From positions 1 through 10,867 of the forward strand of contig JBBDIM010000200.1 of assembly GCA_040880405.1 (NCBI GenBank): a DNA stretch of 10,867 nt. Reading direction: 5' to 3'. Shown piece after piece: positions 1 to 5,653 of this stretch; position 1 is the first letter of the stretch; each line of letters starts with the position of its first letter. Position numbers and translations under genes: made by a program. Under the pieces are notes generated by a model that searched no databases, was not told where the DNA came from, and saw only the letters and a program-made list of their open reading frames with translations. The DNA is from JBBDIM01 sp040880405. GTDB taxonomy: Bacteria > Planctomycetota > Planctomycetia > Pirellulales > Pirellulaceae.

Positions 1-49
1 TGCCGCGGATTCGGGTTCTATGCCGCCGACTCTTTGTAATTGAACTCAT

Positions 50-197
50 CCCCTGGGACCGCCGACGTCTCGTCGGCATTTTTTTTGTGCGCGGAGTGTT
101 TCTCTCGGGGACTATCATTTTCGGGGGCTTTTGTTGGTTGGGAGTTGTTGATCTTCTCGCGAGGCTTGCCGACGCACGCGTCGGCGGTCCCAGGGGG
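50..197. repeat. REPIN-like pair of inverted REP palindromes
   Basis: Two copies of a short palindromic unit lie in opposite orientation, about 90 bases apart. The right copy (168-197) is GCCGACG-CACG-CGTCGGC followed by GGTCCCAGGGGG. The left copy (50-77) is its inverse with loop TCT instead of CACG, preceded by CCCCTGGGACC. A third copy at 4533-4562 matches the right copy exactly over 32 bases including two flanking Ts. Dispersed palindromes with an inverted partner resemble REP/REPIN elements; calling this one is an inference, and no REP-associated transposase is in the window. The stretch between the arms has an open frame by chance only. Confidence 0.7.
61..86 (+). terminator. Probable intrinsic terminator of a gene left of the window
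   Basis: GCCGACG (61-67), loop TCT and CGTCGGC (71-77) form a perfect 7-bp GC-rich stem, followed by A and eight Ts (79-86). This is the classic intrinsic terminator arrangement on the + strand. It would end transcription entering from the left and insulate the DUF885 gene. The stem is also the left arm of the REPIN-like element, so a repeat seems to serve as a terminator. Confidence 0.6.
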
Positions 198-275
198 CTT
201 GCATCGCACCGCCGTAGCTTCAAGAATCGAAGTTCGTCAATTGCACATAGCTCAATTCGCACTGGGAATGGCACG

Positions 276-2057
276 ATGAAGATGGTCCTGAAGGTCTGCC
301 TTGGTACGCTCGTCCTGCTCCTGGGAGTTTCCCAAACTGCGATTACTTTGGCCGAAGAGGCCAAGAATGAGGCTTCCCAGTCGTTGGAAAAACTCCTGGA
401 CGACGACTGGCAATGGCGGATGGACAACTACCCCACCTGGGCCACGTATCTGGGGGACCGCCGCGGTTTGGATCGCTGGGAAGACATGTCCCGCGCGGCG
501 ATCGACAAGCGGAAAGAGCACCCGCACGATTTGCTGCGGCGGCTTGAGGCAATCTCCCGAGACGAACTCCCCGCCGAGGACCAGCTCAACTACGACCTGT
601 TCCTGTACGAGGTGAAACTCAACATCGAGGGGCAGGCCTTTCCCACCGAACTGTTGGCGGTCGATCAGCTCAACGGCCCGCAGTTGGAACTGGGGCAGGT
701 CGCTGAAGTGATGCCGTTGGCGACCGTGGCGGACTATGAGGCGTATATTGCGCGGCTGCGTGGCTTTCAGCCCTACCTGGGCCAATTGACCGACCTGCTC
801 AAGGAAGGAATCGAGCGTCGCTGGGTTCAACCGGCCGAGCAGCTCCGCGGCATCGGCAGCCAGATTCAAGGGCAACTGTTCGCCCAGGCAGAGGATAGCC
901 CGCTATTCAAACCGGCGACCAAATTCCCCGAATCGTTTTCCGAAGAAGATCGCGCGCGCCTGACCAAAGAGCTCACCGCCGCCATCCGCGAGGCAGTCTT
1001 TCCCGCTTTGATCGAATTCCGCGAGTTCCTGGAGAAAACGTATCTCCCCAATGGGGCGGAGACGATCGGTGCGGTCGGACTTCCCGATGGTCGGAAGTAC
1101 TACCAGTACCGCATTCGCCGCTCTACCACCATCGACCTGACCGCCCAGGAGATCCACGAGATCGGCCTCTCCGAAGTCAAACGGATCCGGGCCGAGATGG
1201 AAAAGGTGATCAAGGACTCCGGCTTCGAAGGAGATTTCAAGGCGTTCCTGGACTTCATCCAGAACGACCCGCAGTTCTACTACGACGACGCCGAAGAGCT
1301 GCTCAAGGGGTACCGCGACATCGCCAAACGAGCCGACGCCCAGCTCCCGCCGCTGTTCGCCACCTTGCCTCGCCTGCCGTACGGCGTGCGGGCCTTCCCG
1401 GACTATGAGGCCCCTAACCAGGCTGGGGCCCGGTATTATCGCGGGGCGGCCGACGGCTCCCGCCCCGGCTACTTCATGGCCAACACCTACCAGCTCGATA
1501 GCCGACCGAAGTACGAAATGGAGGCCCTCACCCTGCACGAAGCGGTCCCCGGCCATCACCTGCAAATCGCCCGGGCACAGGAACTAGAAGGCCTACCCAA
1601 CTTCCGCCGCTACGGCGGCAACACCGCCTACATCGAAGGCTGGGCCCTCTACGCCGAGTCGCTGGGGGAAGAGATGGGCTTCTACGCCGATCCTTATTCC
1701 AAGTTCGGCCAACTCACCTACGAGATGTGGCGCGCCTGCCGCCTGGTCATCGACACCGGCATCCACTCCTTGGGCTGGAGCCGCGAACAGGCGATCCGGT
1801 TCTTCAAGGAAAACAGTGGCAAAAGCGATCTGGAGATCGCGGTCGAGGTGGACCGCTACATCGTCTGGCCGGGCCAAGCCCTCGCCTACAAAATCGGCGA
1901 GCTGCAGATCAAGGCTCTGCGGAAAGAGGCGGAGCAAAAGCTGGGAGAAAAGTTCAACATCCGCCGGTTCCACAACGCCCTGCTCGACCAGGGAGCCTTG
2001 CCGCTGCCAGTCCTGGAACGAGAAATCCAAGAGTGGATCAAGAGTCAGGAGCGGTAA
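276..2057 (+). CDS. Secreted DUF885 family protein, zinc-peptidase-like
   Basis: The predicted protein has 593 residues, a usual length for DUF885 proteins. Residues 1-26 look like a signal peptide: Lys near the start, a hydrophobic core around 8-18, and a TLA-EE cleavage site. Export or periplasmic location is therefore likely. The family hallmark HEAVPGHH is at 421-428, followed by EGWALYAE at 454-461. His421, Glu422, a downstream His and Glu454 are the expected gluzincin-like metal and catalytic residues. The C-terminal region with YIVWPGQALAYKIG is also typical. Family members are thought to be metallo-oligopeptidases, but the substrate cannot be inferred here. The frame stays open upstream to a GTG at 87 inside the repeat; ATG 276 is preferred because the signal peptide begins there. 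No strong SD is visible. A weak promoter-like pair lies at 199-204 (TTGCAT) and 222-227 (AAGAAT), 17 bases apart. The gene stands alone, with a long repeat-rich gap after it. Confidence 0.9.
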   Translation: MKMVLKVCLGTLVLLLGVSQTAITLAEEAKNEASQSLEKLLDDDWQWRMDNYPTWATYLGDRRGLDRWEDMSRAAIDKRKEHPHDLLRRLEAISRDELPAEDQLNYDLFLYEVKLNIEGQAFPTELLAVDQLNGPQLELGQVAEVMPLATVADYEAYIARLRGFQPYLGQLTDLLKEGIERRWVQPAEQLRGIGSQIQGQLFAQAEDSPLFKPATKFPESFSEEDRARLTKELTAAIREAVFPALIEFREFLEKTYLPNGAETIGAVGLPDGRKYYQYRIRRSTTIDLTAQEIHEIGLSEVKRIRAEMEKVIKDSGFEGDFKAFLDFIQNDPQFYYDDAEELLKGYRDIAKRADAQLPPLFATLPRLPYGVRAFPDYEAPNQAGARYYRGAADGSRPGYFMANTYQLDSRPKYEMEALTLHEAVPGHHLQIARAQELEGLPNFRRYGGNTAYIEGWALYAESLGEEMGFYADPYSKFGQLTYEMWRACRLVIDTGIHSLGWSREQAIRFFKENSGKSDLEIAVEVDRYIVWPGQALAYKIGELQIKALRKEAEQKLGEKFNIRRFHNALLDQGALPLPVLEREIQEWIKSQER

Positions 2058-2129
2058 GATCGCGAGACACAAGAAGTACCGCCGGGAGTTCACTCGACTG
2101 GACCGCGACAAATTCCAATTTGAAGAATG

Positions 2130-2153
2130 ACCACGAAACAGACGAAGGACACG
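2130..2153 (+). repeat. Degenerate CACGAAA-type dispersed repeat
   Basis: ACCACGAAACAGACGAAGG followed by ACACG matches, with a few changes, the unit at 4346-4369 (ACCACGAAATACACGAAGG then ACACG). The same unit appears inverted at 4478-4495. This copy has only one arm and seems a worn remnant 72 bases after the DUF885 stop. Confidence 0.55.
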
Positions 2154-2181
2154 TTTCAAAGGGGCCTCTCACGGCTTCGCC

Positions 2182-2205
2182 GCACCGGTTGCGAGCAACC
2201 GGTGC
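2182..2205. repeat. Perfect 11-bp inverted repeat
   Basis: GCACCGGTTGC (2182-2192) and its exact reverse complement GCAACCGGTGC (2195-2205) are separated by two bases. As RNA the innermost pair would open to give a four-base loop. There is no T-tract on either side, so it is not an obvious intrinsic terminator. It may be another dispersed palindrome family. Confidence 0.65.
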
Positions 2206-2312
2206 CACCCGCGAAAGCATGTTTCCAGCAGGCAGGGTGGCCCGGCGATTTCCGCGCCGCCATAATCAGTTTCGGGGCACTCCACTCTGAAGGTTCGTAA
2301 CGGGCCGACAAG

Positions 2313-2344
2313 GCTTCCCTGGCGAAATATCTCGCCAGGGAAGC
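2313..2344. terminator. Strong 13-bp hairpin, terminator-like without T-tract
   Basis: GCTTCCCTGGCGA (2313-2325) and TCGCCAGGGAAGC (2332-2344) are perfect complements around the six-base loop AATATC. The stem is stable and lies between the DUF885 and DUF1559 genes, so it could end or stabilise the DUF885 transcript. The following bases (TCTCGCAATTCC) are not a T-run, and the other strand has none, so a repeat or processing hairpin is equally possible. Confidence 0.45.
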
Positions 2345-2602
2345 TCTCGCAATTCCATGGAACGCCCGAGCCATGCCTTGAAAATCCAACCGTTGCCTCA
2401 TCAAGGACTCAGCGATTTACCCACTGATTCTAGTGAAGAACCAAAATATTAACTTTTTATTCTCCATGTCTTCATCTTGATGCGATAAGATGCCGCTTAT
2501 GGTTCGGAACGGTTCGGGCCTGTCATCATTTCGATTCGCCTTCGCGGAAACTTTCTTTACGCGCTCCGCTGGCGAGGGGTCAAGCTAGAGAGAGAAAGTT
2601 CG

Positions 2603-3571
2603 ATGCAAAGACAGATGAGATCGTCCGCTGCAAAACGCCGTGGGTTCACGCTGGTGGAATTGTTGGTGGTGATCGCCATCATCGGTGTCTTGGTGGCGCT
2701 GCTGCTACCGGCGGTACAACAGGCCCGGGAAGCGGCGCGGCGGATGCAGTGTACCAACCATCAAAAGCAAATCGGGCTGGCCCTGCACAACTATCACGAC
2801 ACGCATCTCAGGTTTCCGCCGGGGACGTTCTCGAACCGGGGCAATGCAAACGAGAAAAACGAGCAGCAGGGCGGGCGTATTCGCTATTCCTGGATGTCCG
2901 TTCTCTTACCATTCGTGGAGCAAAAAGCCCTCTATGAGTCGTTCTACAACGAGGTCTATCGCCCTTCAGGAAAAACGCCCTATGCGACGGAGGCCAGTTT
3001 AGTAAAGGTGGAGGTTTTCACGTGCCCATCCGACCCGAACAGCGGCAGAATCGCGGAGTTCCCAAACGGGACAGATCACAGTTTCGCGGGCAATTATCTC
3101 GTCGTCAGCGGAAATGAAGGAGTAGGAGATGACCATGGGAGGAATCTGCCTGGCATGTTCTACACCTTTTCCAAAACCAAGTTCCGGGACATTACGGACG
3201 GAACCACGAATACCTCGATGCTGAGCGAAATCAGACTCGCCCCGGGCACCTCGGCCAGTGCGAAGACGGATCGCCGCGGTGCTTACTGGCTGGTTTCGAA
3301 CGCGTGCAATGTCTCGGTTTCCGCTATATACAATCCGAACACATCCTTGCCGGACCAGGTGCAAGGAGGGCATTGTACCACAGACTTCGAACCCGCTCCC
3401 TGCAATAATACCTACCCTTCTTATCGTTTGCTGGCTCGCAGCTATCATCCCGGCGGCGTGGTAATGACCTTGGCCGATGCCTCGGTCCGTTTTGTTCCGG
3501 AAACGATCGACAACCCGATTTGGCAGGGACTATCCACCCGCGCCGGTGGCGAAATTCTCGATGAGTTCTAA
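2603..3571 (+). CDS. DUF1559 prepilin-like protein
   Basis: The 322-residue protein has a type IV prepilin (N-methylation) signal: basic residues, then RRG-FTLVELLVVIAIIG, with expected cleavage between Gly14 and Phe15 and Glu19 at mature position 5. The hydrophobic helix runs to about residue 36 and leads into AREAARRMQC and the LHNYHD segment typical of DUF1559. The C-terminus has the H-x9-D element: His282 in HPGGVVM and Asp292 in LADAS. Family members usually read DG; here it is DA (Ala293). DUF1559 proteins are strongly expanded in Planctomycetes and are presumed cell-surface or pseudopilus-like; their exact role is not known. A purine-rich AGAGAGAAAG lies 5-14 bases before the ATG and may act as a ribosome site. 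A lipoprotein gene follows 77 bases downstream on the same strand, a common pairing, so co-transcription is likely. Confidence 0.93.
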   Translation: MQRQMRSSAAKRRGFTLVELLVVIAIIGVLVALLLPAVQQAREAARRMQCTNHQKQIGLALHNYHDTHLRFPPGTFSNRGNANEKNEQQGGRIRYSWMSVLLPFVEQKALYESFYNEVYRPSGKTPYATEASLVKVEVFTCPSDPNSGRIAEFPNGTDHSFAGNYLVVSGNEGVGDDHGRNLPGMFYTFSKTKFRDITDGTTNTSMLSEIRLAPGTSASAKTDRRGAYWLVSNACNVSVSAIYNPNTSLPDQVQGGHCTTDFEPAPCNNTYPSYRLLARSYHPGGVVMTLADASVRFVPETIDNPIWQGLSTRAGGEILDEF

Positions 3572-3648
3572 ATGCGAGCAAGGAAGTTTCTTCGTCGCAG
3601 TCGATTTCCATGTTGCCTAACCTTGTTCATCCGATGGAAGAACCGTCT

Positions 3649-4077
3649 ATGATTCCCAGTAGAATATCGGGCCGAAGATTGGCCCACCTGCCCCTCGTAA
3701 CCGGCTTGGCGATCCTGGCTCTCGCCGGATGTGGACCCGCTTATGATGGCCCCCTCAAGTATCCTGTCCAGGGAACCGTTACCTATCAAGGGCAACCCAT
3801 CGAGAACGGAATGATCGTCTTCTTTCCTACCCAACGAGGAGGCGGCGCGGAAGCGGGCATGAAGATCGTCGACGGTGCCTTCGCGGGAAAAGCCACGGCC
3901 GGGGCAAAGCGGGTCTCCATCCAAGCGAACCGTCCCGCTTCGCCGGTGGAAGACGAGGATGAAAGCCTGCATCGCGGCGAAGAGCAGTACATTCCCGCCA
4001 AGTACAACGAGGCAAGCAAGATGGAATGCGAGATTCTGCCCCAGGCGAACGAAGGCTTGGAATTTCACCTGGATTAA
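3649..4077 (+). CDS. Small lipoprotein with a predicted beta-sandwich domain
   Basis: The 142-residue protein begins with basic residues and a hydrophobic segment ending in the lipobox LAGC (Cys28), so it is predicted to be lipidated and envelope-anchored. The mature part has VQGTVTYQGQPIENGMIVFF at about 39-58, the pattern of the small transthyretin-like or carboxypeptidase-regulatory-like lipoproteins often encoded next to DUF1559 genes in planctomycetes. The C-terminal half is acidic and ends FHLD. ATG 3649 is chosen because GGAAG (3636-3640) sits 8 bases upstream, a good SD, and because the lipoprotein signal then has normal length; an in-frame ATG at 3610 would add 13 residues. The function is unknown; a partnership with the DUF1559 protein is inferred from context. 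Confidence 0.82.
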   Translation: MIPSRISGRRLAHLPLVTGLAILALAGCGPAYDGPLKYPVQGTVTYQGQPIENGMIVFFPTQRGGGAEAGMKIVDGAFAGKATAGAKRVSIQANRPASPVEDEDESLHRGEEQYIPAKYNEASKMECEILPQANEGLEFHLD

Positions 4078-4191
4078 ACGTCTGGGTGATACCTAACTGG
4101 ACAGTGCCGGGTGATGTGACACCAGAGTACTGCGATTTTAGAGTACTGCGTTCCCTGTCTCATCAATAACGAAAGTCTCAACCCGGCGGGT

Positions 4192-4267
4192 GGCCCGGTT
4201 GTTCCCGCTTGGTGATCGTCCACATGGGCTCACCCCGGCCGAATGGGAACATCCGGGATGCCGGGCC
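4192..4267. repeat. Nested inverted repeat
   Basis: GGCCCGG (4192-4198) pairs with CCGGGCC (4261-4267). Inside it, GTTCCC (4201-4206) pairs with GGGAAC (4245-4250). The outer and inner arms are perfect and could form a long imperfect hairpin. The left arm context GGTGGCCCGG also occurs near 2234-2243, suggesting a shared dispersed sequence. Confidence 0.5.
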
Positions 4268-4344
4268 CGGCCTGGGTTGCCTGCGTGGGGATTATCCGTG
4301 TTCATCCGAGACCATCCGCGGCTCTCTTTCCAACCCATTTTTTT

Positions 4345-4495
4345 AACCACGAAATACACGAAGGACACGAAAGGCAACCCGCGAAAGGCATCTCTCCAGG
4401 TTTCAAACCGAGCGATTTTCCATCCGGTTCATCGGTGGCGGTCGAGAAATTGATAGCCCCTCGAACCAACTCTCCCTTTCGTGTATTTCGTGGTT
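4345..4495. repeat. Inverted pair of CACGAAA-type repeats (miniature element)
   Basis: AACCACGAAATACACGAA (4345-4362) has its perfect reverse complement at 4478-4495, giving 18-bp arms around a 115-base centre. The left arm continues GGACACGAAAGG and is preceded by seven Ts (4338-4344). The arrangement resembles a MITE-like or REPIN-like unit. A related single arm is at 2130-2153. No transposase is nearby. Confidence 0.7.
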
Positions 4496-4532
4496 ATCCC
4501 GTTCTATGAAATCCATCGCATACCGCAGCGTT

Positions 4533-4562
4533 GCCGACGCACGCGTCGGCGGTCCCAGGGGG
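4533..4562 (+). repeat. Third copy of the REP-like palindrome
   Basis: GCCGACG-CACG-CGTCGGC then GGTCCCAGGGGG is identical to 168-197, and the identity extends two Ts to the left. It is a solitary copy ending 23 bases before element A. Confidence 0.75.
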
Positions 4563-4585
4563 ATCGCGGGGTTCGTAAACCTGCG

Positions 4586-4998
4586 GGTAGAATAGGGGTG
4601 GTTCTTTGAAAATTTGAGGAGGGCGGCAGTGTGCAAACGTTCACAAAAGTCCCGGCGCAAAGGATCTCGTGTGGTATCTCGCAATACCTTGGCCGCCCGG
4701 CCAAGAAATAAAAACCAAAATGGGGGTATTCACGGCGCGGTTGTTTTCCCTTATTTATCCTCAGGCCCTGCTAAGGGAAGAGTGGTTCGGCCGAGCAATT
4801 AAAATTTCTGGCCGCCTGGCCGCCTTTACCGCCACTCGGGGGGACCACAAAATGTAGTGGGGTTTGTGAACACTTTTCCCCATACACCACAACCTGTACG
4901 CCCCCAGAATGGGCCAGTAGCCCGGCCGAGGGGCGGCCAGCATTTTCACAAATCGGGGGGTAAAAGAATCTCAACCTGCCCCGCCCGAGAGAGGTATC
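4586..4998 (+). repeat. Element A: ~413-base structured repeat, candidate noncoding RNA
   Basis: The sequence matches, in order and at near-constant spacing, the reverse complement of 10437-10853. Identical blocks include TGGTTCTTTGAAAATTTG (4599-4616), a 21-base block (4630-4650), CGCAAAGGATCTCGTGTGG (4656-4674), CCAAAATGGGGGT (4715-4727), TTAAAATT (4799-4806), ACACCACAACC (4884-4894), GGCCGAGGGGCGGCCA (4924-4939) and GGGGTAAAAGA (4957-4967). Predicted hairpins are CTTGGCC/GGCCAAG (4688-4705), TTCCCTT/AAGGGAA (4746-4752/4773-4779), CGGCCG/TGGCCG (4788-4793/4809-4814) and GGCCG/CGGCC (4924-4928/4934-4938). A -10-like TAGAAT (4588-4593) is conserved in both copies. No conserved protein is seen: changes between the copies are not biased to third codon positions and frames break. 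It lies tail-to-tail with apt, about 20 bases from its stop. I do not recognise the family, and the orientation given is arbitrary. Confidence 0.75.
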
Positions 4999-5018
4999 AA
5001 AGATTCTCAAACGGGCGA

Positions 5019-5540
5019 CTAGTACTGGATCAGACTGAACGACTGGAAGGGCTTGATCCTCTGTTCCCCTTCCAAGGCGAGGAGATGGATCAGAAAGCAG
5101 CAGCCAACAACATTGGCACCGACCTTCTCGACCAGATTGCAGCAGGCCTTCATCGTGCCGCCGGTCGCCAAGAGGTCGTCGACCATGAGGACGTTTTGAC
5201 CTGGGGAGACGCCATCGATATGCATCTCCAGGGTGTCCGTGCCATACTCCAGCTCATAATGAAAGGCGTGCGTATCAAACGGCAGCTTGCCCGGCTTGCG
5301 AACCGGGACAAACCCGCAGTTCAGCCGCAGCGCCAGCGGAGCGGCAAAGATAAAGCCCCGAGCCTCAGCCGCCACAATCGCATCGACCTTGGCGTCCGCG
5401 TAATGTTCCGCCATCCGATCAATCGCCGCGCCGAAGGCTTGGGGATTGGCCAACAGCGGCGTGATATCGCGGAACAAAATGCCCGGCTTGGGAAAATCGG
5501 GGATGTCGCGGATGTAGTCTTGCAGGTTGAGTTCAGCCAT
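5019..5540 (-). CDS. apt: Adenine phosphoribosyltransferase
   Basis: Adenine phosphoribosyltransferase converts adenine plus PRPP to AMP and pyrophosphate in purine salvage, in the cytosol. The 173-residue length is normal. Family signatures are present: FPKPGILFRDITPLL at 16-30, EARGF at 59-63, RKPGKLP at 81-87, YELEYGTDTLEMH at 95-107, and the PRPP-binding loop VLMVDDLLATGGT at 117-129. ATG 5540 is preferred because the protein then starts MAELNLQDYIRDIPDFP as in homologs; the frame extends 12 codons further without family resemblance. No clear SD is visible. The gene follows the sigma factor gene by 113 bases and has a promoter-like sequence of its own in that gap. It is last in the minus-strand block and converges with element A. 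Confidence 0.96.
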   Translation of the reverse strand: MAELNLQDYIRDIPDFPKPGILFRDITPLLANPQAFGAAIDRMAEHYADAKVDAIVAAEARGFIFAAPLALRLNCGFVPVRKPGKLPFDTHAFHYELEYGTDTLEMHIDGVSPGQNVLMVDDLLATGGTMKACCNLVEKVGANVVGCCFLIHLLALEGEQRIKPFQSFSLIQY

Positions 5541-5600
5541 CGAATGTGGGGTCCCCGAAGTGAGCTGGCGAGACAATGGAACGTCTTTCTCCAGGTGGCA

Positions 5601-5628
5601 AATATAAGGGGATTTCCACGTGGGTGAA
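5601..5628 (-). promoter_or_regulatory. Probable apt promoter
   Basis: On the minus strand TTCACC (5628-5623), a 16-base spacer and TATATT (5606-5601) give 4/6 and 5/6 matches to the sigma-70 consensus. Initiation near 5594 would leave a leader of about 54 bases before the apt ATG. The spacer contains the palindrome CACGTG (5617-5622). Confidence 0.45.
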
Positions 5629-5653
5629 AGAACCGTCCCCTTGGGGCGACTGC

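Larger units (their letters stand above)
2058..2602. other. Gene-free interval with palindromes and the DUF1559 leader
   Basis: No credible gene is seen in these 545 bases. They hold a degenerate CACGAAA-type repeat (2130-2153), a perfect palindrome (2182-2205) and a strong hairpin (2313-2344). An AT-rich stretch lies at about 2431-2462. A weak promoter-like pair is TTGATG (2477-2482) and TATGGT (2498-2503), with a short 15-base spacer. A 10-base tandem unit beginning GGTTCGG is at 2501-2520. Just upstream of the DUF1559 start, TCGCC/GGCGA (2536-2540/2571-2575) enclosing GCGGA/TCCGC (2544-2548/2565-2569) could fold in the 5' leader. The promoter call is speculative. Confidence 0.5.
4078..4585. 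other. Repeat-rich gene-free interval left of element A
   Basis: No credible gene is seen. Short open frames on both strands arise from repeats. The interval holds an 11-base direct repeat AGAGTACTGCG (4124-4134 and 4140-4150), a nested inverted repeat (4192-4267), a stretch reading ATCCGTGTTCATCC followed by GACCATCCGCGG (about 4294-4321) of a type I associate with dispersed bacterial repeats, an inverted pair of CACGAAA repeats (4345-4495) and a REP-like palindrome (4533-4562). No intrinsic terminator with a T-run is evident after the lipoprotein gene. Confidence 0.6.

Noticed and set aside
87..275. N-terminal extension of the DUF885 gene from GTG 87
   Set aside because: It crosses the REP-like palindrome and gives no family-like sequence; a normal signal peptide begins at ATG 276.
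1593..2159. 188-residue minus-strand ORF
   Set aside because: Shadow of the DUF885 C-terminal region, which carries the family motifs on the plus strand.
2291..2300. GGTTCGTAA shared with the sequence just before element A (about 4570)
   Set aside because: The match is nine bases only and none of the element blocks follow, so it is not a third copy.
4138..4377. Minus-strand 79-residue ORF in the 4.2-4.4 kb gap
   Set aside because: It is a translation of dispersed repeats (nested inverted repeat and CACGAAA arm), with no domain or SD.
4688..4705. Element A hairpin CTTGGCC/GGCCAAG as an intrinsic terminator
   Set aside because: It is followed by As, not Ts, on the plus strand, and has no T-run after it on the minus strand.
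4614..4857. Small ORFs inside element A (starts 4614 and 4669)
   Set aside because: The equivalent frames in element B shift or stop early, and differences between copies are not concentrated at third codon positions.
4857..5627. 256-residue plus-strand ORF
   Set aside because: It is the antisense shadow of apt, which has complete family motifs on the other strand.
5637..5646. CCCCTTGGGG palindrome between the sigma gene and apt
   Set aside because: The loop would be only two bases and there is no T-run, so it is not a credible terminator.
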